Positions 16,223 to 26,515 of a DNA stretch of 64,000 nt are shown in pieces. The first letter of the stretch is position 1; the number at the start of each line of letters is the position of its first letter. The translations under genes and the position numbers were made by a program. Below the pieces are notes generated by a model. It saw only the letters and a program-made list of their open reading frames with translations. It was not told the DNA's origin and ran no database searches. Source of the stretch: JAIPDZ01 sp034522175 (lineage in GTDB: Bacteria; Desulfobacterota; DSM-4660; Desulfatiglandales; Desulfatiglandaceae); assembly GCA_034522175.1 (NCBI GenBank), contig JAXHLQ010000001.1, forward strand, positions 4,340,001-4,404,000, in the 5' to 3' direction.

Positions 16223-17626
16223 ATGGAAAAGCAGCAACTGATTGAGCAATTGGAAGCCATTTCAGGGCCTGAGAACGTCCTTTCGTCGGACATGGACCTC
16301 ACGTTGTACAGCTACGATGCGTCCCTGGACCAGGCCATGCCGGATGTGGCCGTTCTCCCGGGATCTACAGAGGAAGTCTCCCGGATCATGGCATTGGCCT
16401 ATAAAGAGAAGATTCCCGTCGTGGGACGCGGATCCGGGACCAATCTGACCGGAGGCACCGTGCCTGTGGCGGGCGGGATTGTGCTCCATTTTTCACGGAT
16501 GAACCGTGTTCTGGAAATCGACATTCCCAACCGCACCGCAACAGTGGAGCCCGGGGTGATCACCCTCGATTTCCAGAACGAGGTGCTCAAAAAGGGATTT
16601 GTGTACCAGCCCGATCCCGCCAGCCAGAAGGTGTCCACCCTCGGGGGGAATATCGGGGAGAACTCGGGCGGCCCTCATTGTCTCAAGTACGGGGTGACCA
16701 CCAACCACGTGCTCGGGATGGAGGTGGTGTTGAATGATGGCACCGTTGTCTGGACCGGAGGAAAATGTCCGGATACGCCCGGATATGACATCAAGGGCCT
16801 TATGGTGGGGAGTGAAGGGACGCTGGGTCTAATCACCAAGATCATGGTCAAACTGGAGCGGGCCCCCGAGGCGGTCAAAACCATGCTGGCCGTTTATGAT
16901 ACCATCGAGGACGGCGCCAACACGGTGTCGGCCATTATTGCAGAAGGGATCGTGCCGGCCACCCTGGAGATGATGGACAACATTGTGATGCGGGCGGTGG
17001 AAGAGACCATCCATGTGGGCTACCCCTTGGATGCGGCTGCCGTGCTCATCATTGAACTGGACGGTATGCCCGAGGGAATGGAAACCAATGCCGAGCGGGT
17101 TATGGACATCTGTCGCAGGAACAACGTGCGGGAGGTCAAGGTGGCGAAGGATGCGGCTGAGCGGGCGGTGCTCTGGGCCGGCAGGAAAGGCGCCTTCGGC
17201 GCCGTGGGTCAGGTGAGGCCCAGCTATGTCTGCTGTGATGGGACCGTACCCCGGACCCGTCTTCCCGAGGTCTTGAGCCAGGTGCTTGAGATCGGCCGCA
17301 AATACGATGTGCCCATCGGCAATGTCTTCCACGCCGGAGACGGGAATCTCCATCCGCTCATCATGTTCGACGAAAGAGACCCGGACGAAAAGGCACGGGT
17401 ACTGAAGGCCTCCTCCGAGATTCTGAAGCTGTGTGCCGACGCAGGCGGGACCATCAGCGGGGAGCACGGGGTCGGGCTGGAGAAGATCAATGAGACCTGT
17501 TTCATTTTCAGCGATACGGACCTGGCGTTCGAGCGCAGCCTCAAGGATGCCTTTGACCCGGACGACCTGTTGAATCCGGGCAAGATGGTCCCCGACACAC
17601 CCTGCGGGGAACGCCGGGCCGCCTGA
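16223..17626 (+). CDS. glcD: FAD-binding oxidase, GlcD/D-lactate dehydrogenase type
   Basis: 467 residues in the FAD_binding_4 plus FAD-oxidase C-terminal arrangement. The FAD loop reads VVGRGSGTNLTGGTVPV, with IGENSGGPHCLKYGVTTNHVLG and GLMVGSEGTLGLIT, typical of the GlcD/DLD branch. The C-terminus has VGNVFHAGDGNLHPL (active-site His) and GGTISGEHGVGLEK. It should oxidise D-lactate, glycolate or a related 2-hydroxyacid, passing electrons to the partner Fe-S protein. It is followed by a second, divergent paralogue and a CCG-type Fe-S protein, the usual GlcDEF-like set. Confidence 0.92.
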   Translation: MEKQQLIEQLEAISGPENVLSSDMDLTLYSYDASLDQAMPDVAVLPGSTEEVSRIMALAYKEKIPVVGRGSGTNLTGGTVPVAGGIVLHFSRMNRVLEIDIPNRTATVEPGVITLDFQNEVLKKGFVYQPDPASQKVSTLGGNIGENSGGPHCLKYGVTTNHVLGMEVVLNDGTVVWTGGKCPDTPGYDIKGLMVGSEGTLGLITKIMVKLERAPEAVKTMLAVYDTIEDGANTVSAIIAEGIVPATLEMMDNIVMRAVEETIHVGYPLDAAAVLIIELDGMPEGMETNAERVMDICRRNNVREVKVAKDAAERAVLWAGRKGAFGAVGQVRPSYVCCDGTVPRTRLPEVLSQVLEIGRKYDVPIGNVFHAGDGNLHPLIMFDERDPDEKARVLKASSEILKLCADAGGTISGEHGVGLEKINETCFIFSDTDLAFERSLKDAFDPDDLLNPGKMVPDTPCGERRAA

Positions 17627-17678
17627 AAAAAATCTACATGGACGTCTGAACCGGGCGTAAATACATGAGGAGTGTCAA

Positions 17679-19124
17679 GTGGGTGATTTGAAGGAAAAGC
17701 TAAAACGGGTTGCGGAAACCATCGGGCCGGATCGGATCGAGACCGACCCATCCGTTACTGAAAAATTCGCCGTGGACGGGCAGAGGCCAAAGGGCGTGGT
17801 ATTCCCGAGAAACACACGGGAGGCATCAGAGGGGGTCAAACTGGCCAGCCGCGAAAACCTGAGCCTGATCCCCCGGGGCAGCGGAACCAAGATGGGGATG
17901 GGGTATCCGCCGTCGCGGGTGGATCTCATCATGGGTTCCTCCCGAATGGACCATATGCTCGATGTGGATACGGCCAACCTGACCATTACGGTGGAGGCCG
18001 GCGTCAAATTCAGGGATATCCAGGCCCGGCTGGCCACAGAAGATGATCGCTGCTATCTTCCCCTGGAGGATCTTACCACCAACCAGGATGAGCCGATCTG
18101 TTCGGAGCGCGCCAACAGCGGGTGTTTCCTGCCAATGGATCCGCCGTTTTGTGAAACAGCGACCTTGGGCGGGATTGTGGCGACGAATTCCAGCGGCCCG
18201 AGACGTCTGTTGTACCGGTTCCCCAGGGATCAACTTCTGGGAGTCCGATTTGTGGCGCCCGGTGGCGACATTATCGGCACCGGCGGAAAGACGGTCAAGA
18301 ACGTATCCGGGTACGACATCTCCAAGCTCATGGTGGGATCCGCCGGGAGTCTGGGGTTTATCTCTGAAATGACCTTCAAGCTCCTGCCGCTCCCGGAGCA
18401 TATGGAGACCCTGTTTCTCATGTGCACTACGTTGGGGGAGGCCGCTGCCCTGACGGAGGCGATTCTGAATACCCCGCTCTTTCCGGCGGCGGTTGAAATC
18501 ATGAACCCGCGTGCATGCGAGATGCTTTCTGCAGCAAACGTGCCTGTGGGGGCTTCTAATGCGTATGGCGTGGCCGTGGCCATGGAGGCCTTTGCGCCGG
18601 CCGTGAAACGGATGACGGATGAGATCCAGGCCATGGGAAAGAAGATGGGTACGATGGAGGACATCTCTTTAGAGGAAGACGACCACCGGCGATTCTGGTT
18701 GACGGTCAGTCATCTCCAGAATGCAGGCCATAAGGGTTCCGGCAATTCCATCGCTTTTCAGCTTACCTATCCGATATCCCTGATGACCAGGGTGGTTTCC
18801 CATGCAGAAAAGGCGCTCATGGAACGTAACGTTGATCATTCCCTCCTGGTCCATGGTGGGACCGGCGCCTGTGTCGTGATCCTGTCCGCTGATCCGGAAG
18901 GAAGCGAGATTGAGAAAACGGTTGTTCCGCTCGTTCTTGATCTCCTCACCCTGTGTCGCAGGGAAGGGGGGAATCTGATGGTCTTGAATGCACCGCCGGC
19001 GCTCAAATCCGAGGTGCCCATGTGGGGAGAAGTGGGAGATGACCTTCAGGTGATGAAACGCATCAAAACGCAGGTGGACCCGTCCGGCATATTCAGCCCG
19101 GGACGATTTGTGGGGGGGCTTTGA
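17679..19124 (+). CDS. FAD-binding oxidase, second GlcD/GlcE-type paralogue
   Basis: 481 residues, starting at GTG 17679 behind AGGAG. It has the FAD loop LIPRGSGTKMGMGYPPSRVDLI, the CETATLGGIVATNSSGPRR segment and GSAGSLGFISEMTFKLLPLPE. It lacks the GDGNLHP active-site region that its neighbour has, and ends with VDPSGIFSPGRFVGGL. This is how GlcE-like subunits look beside GlcD: they bind FAD but do not carry the full oxidase C-terminus. It most likely forms a heteromer with the upstream GlcD-like subunit and the downstream Fe-S protein. Confidence 0.87.
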   Translation: MGDLKEKLKRVAETIGPDRIETDPSVTEKFAVDGQRPKGVVFPRNTREASEGVKLASRENLSLIPRGSGTKMGMGYPPSRVDLIMGSSRMDHMLDVDTANLTITVEAGVKFRDIQARLATEDDRCYLPLEDLTTNQDEPICSERANSGCFLPMDPPFCETATLGGIVATNSSGPRRLLYRFPRDQLLGVRFVAPGGDIIGTGGKTVKNVSGYDISKLMVGSAGSLGFISEMTFKLLPLPEHMETLFLMCTTLGEAAALTEAILNTPLFPAAVEIMNPRACEMLSAANVPVGASNAYGVAVAMEAFAPAVKRMTDEIQAMGKKMGTMEDISLEEDDHRRFWLTVSHLQNAGHKGSGNSIAFQLTYPISLMTRVVSHAEKALMERNVDHSLLVHGGTGACVVILSADPEGSEIEKTVVPLVLDLLTLCRREGGNLMVLNAPPALKSEVPMWGEVGDDLQVMKRIKTQVDPSGIFSPGRFVGGL

Positions 19125-19150
19125 TCCACTAAAAACATAAGGAAAATCCA

Positions 19151-20296
19151 ATGAATATCGTCCAGTTGAAGAAATTATCTTATGATGAGGTGGCCAAATG
19201 CAACCGATGCGGATTCTGTCTGCCCAACTGCCCGGTCTATCGGGTAGAGGGGAAGGAGTCTGCCTCTCCCCGGGGCCGAAATGCCATGACCCGGGCTGTT
19301 ATCGAAGGAAGACTCCCCTTGAGTCACGACACGGAAAAATCCATCTTCAGCTGCCTGGGCTGCGGAGCCTGTTCCCAGGTGTGCCTCTCCGGCGTGGCCA
19401 CCAAAGATGTCATATTCAGGGATCGGGAATGCCAGGTGGGGGAGGGCCTCTATCCGGAGATTGCCGCGCGCGTGGCCGATTTGATAGAGGACTCGCACAA
19501 TATTTCCGACGATGACAATGAGGACCGGGGCGAATGGCAGGAACTGATCAAGGGACTGCCCGAGGATGCCTTATTGAAGGAGAAGGCCGATGTGATCTTT
19601 TTTGTGGGATGCGTGGCCTCATTTTTTCCCATGGCCCAGAAGATACCGGCCAATATGGCCCGTATCATGCAGAAGGCCGGGATCGATTTCACCATCCTCG
19701 GGGGCGAGGAATGGTGCTGCGGATTTCCCCTGATAGGTGCGGGCATGCCGGAGAAGATGGAAGTCCTCATGGCGCACAATCTCGAGAAGGTCAAGGCGGT
19801 GGGTGCCCGTTCCATTGTGTTTACCTGCCCCTCCTGTTATCACACCTGGAAACATCTCTACCGACCGGATATGGACCTCTTTCATGCCAGCGAGATGCTG
19901 GACCGCATGATCAAAGACGGACAGATCTCACTCAAGGAGATGAAGGCCACCGTCACCTATCACGACCCCTGCGACCTGGGACGCAACAGCGGCATCTTTG
20001 AAGCGCCCCGGGACGTGCTCAAGGCCATCCCGGGCATCGAATTGGTGGAACTCGCCAACAACCGTCAGTTGTCGGTCTGCTGCGGCGGGGGCGGCAATGT
20101 GGAGATGGTGAATCCGGACCTATCGGCTAAAGTGGCCCAGATGAAACTCAATGAGATCGCCGAAACCGGTGCCGATAGGGTGGTTTCTTCATGCCAGCAG
20201 TGCCTAAGGACCATTGCCACCCGGGCCCGGCGGCAGAAGGTGGATCTGATCGTCAAGGATTTGACGGACATGGTCATTGAGTCCATGGAGGCATGA
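19151..20296 (+). CDS. glcF: (Fe-S)-binding CCG-domain protein, GlcF/HdrD-like
   Basis: 381 residues. Two N-terminal 4Fe-4S motifs, CNRCGFCLPNCP (about 17-28) and CLGCGACSQVC (about 69-79), precede two Cys-rich CCG domains. The first contains FVGCVASFF and EWCCGFPLIGAGMP, the second HDPCDLGRN and VCCGGGGNVEM followed by SSCQQCLRT. This is the electron-transfer subunit of GlcDEF and lactate oxidase complexes and is related to HdrD. It starts 27 bases after the FAD paralogue and should link the FAD enzymes to menaquinone or a cytoplasmic acceptor. Confidence 0.92.
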   Translation: MNIVQLKKLSYDEVAKCNRCGFCLPNCPVYRVEGKESASPRGRNAMTRAVIEGRLPLSHDTEKSIFSCLGCGACSQVCLSGVATKDVIFRDRECQVGEGLYPEIAARVADLIEDSHNISDDDNEDRGEWQELIKGLPEDALLKEKADVIFFVGCVASFFPMAQKIPANMARIMQKAGIDFTILGGEEWCCGFPLIGAGMPEKMEVLMAHNLEKVKAVGARSIVFTCPSCYHTWKHLYRPDMDLFHASEMLDRMIKDGQISLKEMKATVTYHDPCDLGRNSGIFEAPRDVLKAIPGIELVELANNRQLSVCCGGGGNVEMVNPDLSAKVAQMKLNEIAETGADRVVSSCQQCLRTIATRARRQKVDLIVKDLTDMVIESMEA

Positions 20297-20339
20297 GTAT
20301 CCCGCAGGTAAACGCAGCCCAATCAGGAGGAAGAAAGAT

Positions 20340-20633
20340 ATGATCGCACAACTCTCCGTGTATCCCATTGGGGAAGGGACGAGCCTGAGCCGGTTCGTCA
20401 AAAAGGGGGTGGCCGTTATCGAGGCATCGGGTTACCCCTATGAAGTGGGCGGCATGAGCACATCCGTAGAGGTGCCGGATCTGGACGCCCTCTTTGCGCT
20501 CATAAAAGAGATTCACGCGGCCCATGTGGACGAAGGAGCCCGCCGGATTGTCATCGACCTCAAAGTGGACGATCGCCGGGATAAAAATGCGACCATCGCA
20601 TCCAAAAAGACATCCGTCAGAGGAGGATGCTGA
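20340..20633 (+). CDS. MTH1187-family thiamine-binding-like protein
   Basis: 97 residues from ATG 20340, nine bases after AGGAGG; the longer frame from 20277 lacks a ribosome binding site. MIAQLSVYPIGEGTSLSRFVKKGVAVIEASG, GMSTSVEVPD and RIVIDLKVDDRRDK match the MTH1187/YkoF-like ferredoxin-fold family, small cytoplasmic tetramers that bind thiamine or a related ligand in some members. It is last in the serA to glcF run. The ligand here is unknown. Confidence 0.85.
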   Translation: MIAQLSVYPIGEGTSLSRFVKKGVAVIEASGYPYEVGGMSTSVEVPDLDALFALIKEIHAAHVDEGARRIVIDLKVDDRRDKNATIASKKTSVRGGC

Positions 20634-20703
20634 TTTGGGAATGCGCTCGATTTGAGTTAAGATAGAGCATTTTCAATAACGCGTCATTCAGCAAAAGGCA
20701 ATT

Positions 20704-22197
20704 ATGAAAATTCTCCTGGTATCCATGCCCGATGTGGCTCCCGTGATCATGCACGAGTCCGCCTTTCATATGCCCAACCTGGGGCTGGCCCGCCTCGCCG
20801 CCAATATTGGCGATAGACACGATGTCCGTATCGTGGATCTCATTCGCAAACGCCGAAATGTCCGGAAATACCTGAGCCGTGTTTTGCTTAATTTCCGTCC
20901 GCAGGTGATCGGGCTTTCATCCATGACCTGGCAGTATGCCACATGTGAGAAATTGATGAAGCTGATTCGTCAGCATCTTCCGGAGGCGAAAATCGTCCTC
21001 GGGGGGTATCATGCCACACTCATGTATGAAGAGATCGGTAAATCTGAGAACGGAAAACGGATCGATTTTCTGGTGCGCGGGGAAGGGGAGGAGGCATTCC
21101 GGCACCTGCTGATGGCCCTTGAGGGCAAAAAGCAGGTTGCGGACATCCCATCGGTCTCCTATCGAACCGAAGATGGCTTCATACACAACCCCAAGGGGGA
21201 GTTGCTTGACCTGAAAACACTGAAACGGCCGGTCCGGGACAAAAGACGCCTCACCCGGGGTTACCATATTATGAATCGGCGTTCGGAGGTCATCGAGACG
21301 TCTCGGGGATGTCTGAATAACTGCAACTTCTGCAGTATTCGACACATGTATGGCCGGTCGTTTCGTGCCTTTCCCATTGAAGAAATTCTGGCAGACATAG
21401 ACGACATTTACTTTAATCGACGTGTCCGGTGGATCTTTGTATCCGACGACAACTTTGTAATGATTCCGGAAAGGGTCATGGAACTGTGTGACGCCATCAT
21501 CGCCCGTAATTACCGCAATCTTATTTTCGTGGTCCAGGCGGACTGCGTGACCATGTCCCGTAATGAAAGAATGGTTCAGAAGATGTCACAGGCCGGCTTT
21601 AAATCCATTTTCCTGGGGATCGAAAACGTGTCCAAGAAGAATCTTCATGCCGCCGGGAAGGGCGACATTGTCAATGCATCCCGTAAGGCCATTTCCCTGT
21701 GCCAGACTTATGGCATCATGGTCGTCGCCGGGATGATCTTCGGATTCCCGGAAGACGGGGAACAAGAGGTTATTGATAACTATAGATTTCTTAAATCCAC
21801 CGGGGCGGACACGGCCTATGGCCAGATTTTGACGCCGTACCCTAAGACCGGCATGCGCCAAATGCTCCTGGATCAGGGCCTGGTGACCAATCCCGACGAC
21901 TACACCCGCTATAATGGCATGTGGGCGAATGTGAAGACCCGGCACCTTTCTTCCGACACCCTGCAGTATTTGGTGTGGTATTACAATGAGACCATCATGG
22001 GCTGGTGGGAACCGTCGAAAATAATGCAGATGCAAAGCCGCCTCTGGACCTCTATCTGGCGCTATGGCTTCAGGCCCATGATGAAAATCATGGTGGACCG
22101 GGCCCAGAGAAAATATGGTTGGCAGGGACGTTTTGAAAGGGAGATCGCCGCACGAAGGGCTACCAACCGGTTTCGTGATCTGGATGAGTTTGCGTAG
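20704..22197 (+). CDS. B12-binding-domain radical SAM protein
   Basis: 497 residues. The N-terminal cobalamin-binding-like domain (about 1-140: MKILLVSMPDVAPV, PNLGLARLAANIG, VIGLSSMTWQYATCEKL, IVLGGYHATLM) lacks the classic DxHxxG motif, as in most of this class. The radical SAM domain starts at about 198 with SRGCLNNCNFCSIRHMYG, giving the Cys triad C-x3-C-x2-C for the 4Fe-4S cluster, and continues with VVAGMIFGFPEDGEQE. Related proteins carry out methylations and ring rearrangements in lipid or cofactor pathways. The substrate cannot be predicted. It is a single gene with 70 bases to the previous one. Confidence 0.9.
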   Translation: MKILLVSMPDVAPVIMHESAFHMPNLGLARLAANIGDRHDVRIVDLIRKRRNVRKYLSRVLLNFRPQVIGLSSMTWQYATCEKLMKLIRQHLPEAKIVLGGYHATLMYEEIGKSENGKRIDFLVRGEGEEAFRHLLMALEGKKQVADIPSVSYRTEDGFIHNPKGELLDLKTLKRPVRDKRRLTRGYHIMNRRSEVIETSRGCLNNCNFCSIRHMYGRSFRAFPIEEILADIDDIYFNRRVRWIFVSDDNFVMIPERVMELCDAIIARNYRNLIFVVQADCVTMSRNERMVQKMSQAGFKSIFLGIENVSKKNLHAAGKGDIVNASRKAISLCQTYGIMVVAGMIFGFPEDGEQEVIDNYRFLKSTGADTAYGQILTPYPKTGMRQMLLDQGLVTNPDDYTRYNGMWANVKTRHLSSDTLQYLVWYYNETIMGWWEPSKIMQMQSRLWTSIWRYGFRPMMKIMVDRAQRKYGWQGRFEREIAARRATNRFRDLDEFA

Positions 22198-22298
22198 AGG
22201 CAGCGTTTTGTGTCTCGACGATAAACGGCATTCCTCCTGCCAAGAATTGAGGAAATACTTATTCTAAATTGACCAGAGCAATGGGTAGAGGAGAAAGG

Positions 22299-22742
22299 AT
22301 GATGCACTCCAATCTGCTGTGCTTCAGGTTTTTATTGAGGCTGATGTTTATGGTATTTGTTCTGTTGGCTTTGGCCTCAGGATGTGCCAGGAAGCCGACA
22401 CTCTATCCCAACGAACAATTCACCAGAGTTGGCAAGGATCAGGCCGAAGCCGATATCCGGGAATGCATGCAACTTGCCGAGGAACACAAGGTGAAACCAG
22501 AGCAGGGTGAAGAACTTGTCAAGGATACAGCGGTTGGTGCAGGGGGCGGGGCCGTCGGCGGAGCTGTCGGCGGGGCCATCTCTGGAAATGTGGGCAGAGG
22601 AATCGCTACGGGTGCTGCCGGCGGAGCAGCTGTGGGTCTTTTTTTTGGACTTTTCAGGGCCGCTGAACCCAGTGCAACTTACAAGAACTTTGTCAACAAA
22701 TGTTTAGGGAAAAAAGGCTATGAAGTTGTTGGATGGGAGTAG
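22299..22742 (+). CDS. Glycine-zipper outer-membrane lipoprotein
   Basis: 147 residues from ATG 22299, placed behind GAGGAGAAAGG. A signal peptide with lipobox LASGC ends at about Cys31 (MFMVFVLLALASGCARKP). The mature part has a Gly/Ala-rich stretch, AVGAGGGAVGGAVGGAISG and GIATGAAGGAAVGLFFG, a double glycine zipper as in SlyB/Lpp-like and OmpA-linker lipoproteins. It ends with the NKCLGKKGYEVVGW segment often seen in such proteins. It should be lipidated and sit in the outer membrane. Its role is unknown. Confidence 0.85.
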   Translation: MMHSNLLCFRFLLRLMFMVFVLLALASGCARKPTLYPNEQFTRVGKDQAEADIRECMQLAEEHKVKPEQGEELVKDTAVGAGGGAVGGAVGGAISGNVGRGIATGAAGGAAVGLFFGLFRAAEPSATYKNFVNKCLGKKGYEVVGWE

Positions 22743-22993
22743 GTCCAGCCTCAAATCACTATTTTAGAAGACGGCAGAGTCGAATTATTTGGGCGATTGT
22801 TCCGTCATATCTAAGATCTCCATGGATATAGGACCTGTCTTTGAGTACCAGATTCCACTTCCCAAGTGGGCCTGACACCTGAATTGACACCAAGACCCCT
22901 CTCGCTTATACTCACCTGCAATGAAACCGAACTATCCATCCTTAATTTAACTTCAAAGTTATTTTTCCATAGCTCTGGAGGGCGGCATCCACT
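22743..22993. other. Intergenic region, nothing recognised
   Basis: About 250 bases between the lipoprotein and the cyclase/ATPase gene. No open frame, repeat or obvious promoter was seen. A GGAGGG at about 22977 lies 11 bases upstream of the GTG start of the next gene. Confidence 0.3.
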
Positions 22994-25900
22994 GTGAAAT
23001 GCCTGAAGTGCCATACCGAAAATCCTGCAAATGCTAAGTTCTGTAATGAATGCGGAGCGGCGCTCAATAACAAAGAACGGACATCCGATTCAACCCTGAT
23101 TCGTGAGGCTGAACGGAAACGGGTCACTGCACTTTTTTCCGATCTCACCGGATATACGGCCATGACCGGAAAACTTGATCCGGAAGAAGTCAAAGAAATC
23201 ACCAGCCGAATATTTGACGGGGCAAGGGAAATCATCAAAAAATACGATGGTTTCATCGAGGGATTCGCAGGAGACGGTGTTCTGGCGCTTTTCGGTGTAC
23301 CCAAAGCACACGAAGACGACCCCGTAAGGGCCATCCTGGCGGCACATGAAATTCATGAGCTTGTCGAGACATTAAGCCCCTCTTACGAAATGAAAGTAGG
23401 CCGCGCCCTCTCGATGCACAGCGGCATCAATACGGGACTGGCAGTTACGGCTGATGTGAACCTCGAAAAAGGAACCCACGGCGTGATGGGGGAAGCCATC
23501 AATTTGGGCGCCAGATTGAGCGCCGTTGCCAAGGCTGGAGAAATTCTGGTCGGCGCGGAAACCTTCAAGGCAGTTGGCGGCCAATTCACCTTTGAAGCGT
23601 TGAAACCGACAAAAGTTAAGGGCAAATCCGAGGTTATCTCCATCTATAAACTGTTGTCTGATAGGAGGCCTCTTTCAACTCGTAGCAGCCACAGGCGAAT
23701 TTCTTCGGAAATGGTGGGGCGTGATCCGGAGATGGACAGGTTGGAACTTCAGATTATGAAAGCCATCAACGGTGAAGGCTCGATCGTCAACGTGATTGGG
23801 GAGGCAGGCATCGGGAAATCCCGCCTCATGGCCGAACTGAAGAGGAAGGATGTGATGAGTCGGGTTACTTCTCTGGAAGGCAGGGCCATTTCCATCGGAA
23901 AAAATCTGAGCTTTCATCCCATTATCGATCTTTTAAAACAATGGGCTGAAATTACAGAAGATGACCCGGAAAACAAAGCACTGGATAAGCTGGAAAAAGC
24001 CGTAAAAGAAGTCCACCCCGAAGCGGTGAATGAGATCCTCCCCTTCCTCGCCACTCTGATGGGGATGAAACTCACAGGAAGGTATGCCGACCGGATCAAA
24101 GACACAAAGGGCGAGGCACTGGAGAGACTCATCGTCAAAAACGTAAGGGACCTCCTGATCAAAGGAAGTGAGCTGCGTCCGATCGTATTCATCATGGAGG
24201 ACCTCCACTGGGCTGACACAAGCTCAATCGATCTATTGGCTACGACGTATCGTCTCGTTGAGGATCATAAGCTTGTTTTTATTAATGTATTCCGACCGGG
24301 CTATCTGGAGCCCTGGAATGACAAGATCGCCGCCATAGGCCGGAAGTATCCTGCCCACTATACCGAAATAGAGATCCGGCCGCTGGACAAAAATTATTGC
24401 GAAACACTCATCGAAAACATGCTGCGGATAAAGGGGCTTCCCTATGGCGTGAGAGACCGGATTGTGGATCGGGCCGGGGGGAATCCATTCTTTATTGAGG
24501 AGGTGGTTCGATCTCTAATCGATGAAGGCGCTGTGGTTCGGGGCGGTAATGGTTTCGAGGTCACCGAAAAGATTCGCACCGTGGTCATTCCCCCGACCAT
24601 CAAAGACGTTCTGATGGCCCGAATAGACCGCCTTGAGGAGAAAACAAGAGAACTGGTCAAGGTGGCTTCGGTCATAGGGCGAAGCTTCTTCGTGAGGGTC
24701 CTAAAGGACGTTGCCGTCTCCATAGATAACCTGGATCAAAGGCTCTCATATCTTAAAGAGACCCAACTGATCAGAGATCGCATCCGTATGCAGGAGATTG
24801 AATATCTCTTTAAACATGCCCTGACCCAGGAAACAGCCTATGAATCAATCCTTCTGCGAAAAAGAGGAGCCCTCCACCTTGAGGTGGCACGGTCCATAGA
24901 GAGACTTTTTGAGAGCCGACTTCATGAATTCTACGGTATGCTGGCTTTTCATTACGGCAAAGGAGATGCCCCTGAAAAGGTTGAAGAATACATGGCCAAG
25001 GCCGGAGAGGAAGCCCTGCGATCATCAGCTTCAAGCGAGGCCCTGCACTACTTCCGGGAGGCGGTGAAACTCTATGTGGATCGATATGGAGATAAGGCAG
25101 ATCCGGAGAAGCTCATATCTTTCAAAACAAACCTGGCTCGGGCTCACTTGAATCGAGGAGACTTTTTGGAAGCCGCGTCTTACCTGGACGATATCCTGGA
25201 CAGCAAAGGCTACAGGTTCCCCCGTGGCAAATGGGTATCGATCGTGAAAGGGCTATGGGATTTGTTTTGTGTCATAACCATTGTATATTCCCCTATCAAA
25301 TCCCGCCCCCGAATTCCGGACAAGCGAGAGGTTGAGGACTTTGACCTGCTTTTCAGGAAAATGCTATGCCTCGGGCACGTAAACAGCAGAAGAGCTCTCC
25401 TTGAGAGCCTTCCATGGATTAGAAATATTCTGGGATGGGATCTTCGAGGGATACCGCAAGGTCCGGAATGGCTTTCGTATTCATGTGCAGGCCTTAACGT
25501 GGCAGGGTTCTCTTCCCTTGGCGCAAAGCTATTGGAACGTGCAGAGCACATTTCAGATGGCCGGGGATTGAGCGAATTAGGCATCGCTCTGAGCCGGGTA
25601 ACCCTTGCCATAAATAAAGGTTCATGGGGATCAGTGTCCGATTTGGACGTTTCTTTGGTGGATACCGCGTTGGGGAAAGGAGATCTGTACAAACTGACTG
25701 CTTATTTGCTGCATTTGGGGTGCATCAAATTGGAATGCGGGGACCTTCACCAAGCTGAGTTATGTGCCGAGAAACTCCATCTCATTACTGAAAGTTACGG
25801 TTATGACTTTGCGTGGGTCCACTATCATTTTGTAAAAACCAACATCCTAATCAGAAAGCGCGATTTTCATAGAGCCTTAATCGAAGCGGATAAGGGCGTA

Positions 25901-26515
25901 TCCATCGCGGAACAAGCCAATATGAACCCGCCTAAGCTAAGATCTTTGGGTCTCAAAATCATTGTGGAGGTGCTCCTTGGCCAACCTGAAAAAGCAGCCT
26001 TGTCGGTGAAAAAAGGGGAGACATTGCTGGCAGAACTCGGAATTGTCGGCCCGCTGTATCGCGCGCCATTTACGCTGGGCCGCCTCTTGACACATCTTGA
26101 ACAGTTGAAAGACGCGCTTAAAAGCGGAAATCGTTCAAGAATCCGCCAATACGAGCGAGAAACACGTTTAAGCGCCAAACAGGCCGTGTGTGTTTCCAAG
26201 AAACATGCGCTCTATCGGACATGGATCCTCAAGTCTATCGGCGAATATTACTGGTTCATCAACAAGCAAGGTAAAGCGATCAAGTGGTGGAACAAAGCCA
26301 TAAATGAGGGAGAGCGCCTCGGTTCACAGCTCGACCTCTCTCGCACGTATTTCGAGGTAGGAAAGTGCTTATTGGAACCCCAGAGCAAATACAAGCACGT
26401 CAATGGGGTAGAGGCCGAGGCGTACCTCGAGAAGGCTCGGGTACTTTTTGAAGAAATCGGCCTCGAGGGGGAAATGGATGATCTTGAGAGGCTCAAGGCG
26501 GATAGCAGCTTGTGA
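22994..26515 (+). CDS. Zinc-ribbon adenylate/guanylate cyclase fused to AAA ATPase and TPR-like region
   Basis: 1173 residues from GTG 22994. Residues 1-25 form a zinc ribbon (C3-x2-C6 and C18-x2-C21: MKCLKCHTENPANAKFCNEC). A class III cyclase domain follows (about 40-215; VTALFSDLTGYTAM with metal Asp, EGFAGDGVLALFGVP with the second Asp). Then an ATPase domain (Walker A GEAGIGKSR, Walker B-like FIMEDLHWAD) of the AAA_16/STAND type, and a C-terminal helical repeat region with TPR-like units (from about 650). This layout is the known cyclase-AAA-TPR signalling protein of proteobacteria, probably a large cytoplasmic regulator whose signal is unknown. It stands alone. Confidence 0.92.
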   Translation: MKCLKCHTENPANAKFCNECGAALNNKERTSDSTLIREAERKRVTALFSDLTGYTAMTGKLDPEEVKEITSRIFDGAREIIKKYDGFIEGFAGDGVLALFGVPKAHEDDPVRAILAAHEIHELVETLSPSYEMKVGRALSMHSGINTGLAVTADVNLEKGTHGVMGEAINLGARLSAVAKAGEILVGAETFKAVGGQFTFEALKPTKVKGKSEVISIYKLLSDRRPLSTRSSHRRISSEMVGRDPEMDRLELQIMKAINGEGSIVNVIGEAGIGKSRLMAELKRKDVMSRVTSLEGRAISIGKNLSFHPIIDLLKQWAEITEDDPENKALDKLEKAVKEVHPEAVNEILPFLATLMGMKLTGRYADRIKDTKGEALERLIVKNVRDLLIKGSELRPIVFIMEDLHWADTSSIDLLATTYRLVEDHKLVFINVFRPGYLEPWNDKIAAIGRKYPAHYTEIEIRPLDKNYCETLIENMLRIKGLPYGVRDRIVDRAGGNPFFIEEVVRSLIDEGAVVRGGNGFEVTEKIRTVVIPPTIKDVLMARIDRLEEKTRELVKVASVIGRSFFVRVLKDVAVSIDNLDQRLSYLKETQLIRDRIRMQEIEYLFKHALTQETAYESILLRKRGALHLEVARSIERLFESRLHEFYGMLAFHYGKGDAPEKVEEYMAKAGEEALRSSASSEALHYFREAVKLYVDRYGDKADPEKLISFKTNLARAHLNRGDFLEAASYLDDILDSKGYRFPRGKWVSIVKGLWDLFCVITIVYSPIKSRPRIPDKREVEDFDLLFRKMLCLGHVNSRRALLESLPWIRNILGWDLRGIPQGPEWLSYSCAGLNVAGFSSLGAKLLERAEHISDGRGLSELGIALSRVTLAINKGSWGSVSDLDVSLVDTALGKGDLYKLTAYLLHLGCIKLECGDLHQAELCAEKLHLITESYGYDFAWVHYHFVKTNILIRKRDFHRALIEADKGVSIAEQANMNPPKLRSLGLKIIVEVLLGQPEKAALSVKKGETLLAELGIVGPLYRAPFTLGRLLTHLEQLKDALKSGNRSRIRQYERETRLSAKQAVCVSKKHALYRTWILKSIGEYYWFINKQGKAIKWWNKAINEGERLGSQLDLSRTYFEVGKCLLEPQSKYKHVNGVEAEAYLEKARVLFEEIGLEGEMDDLERLKADSSL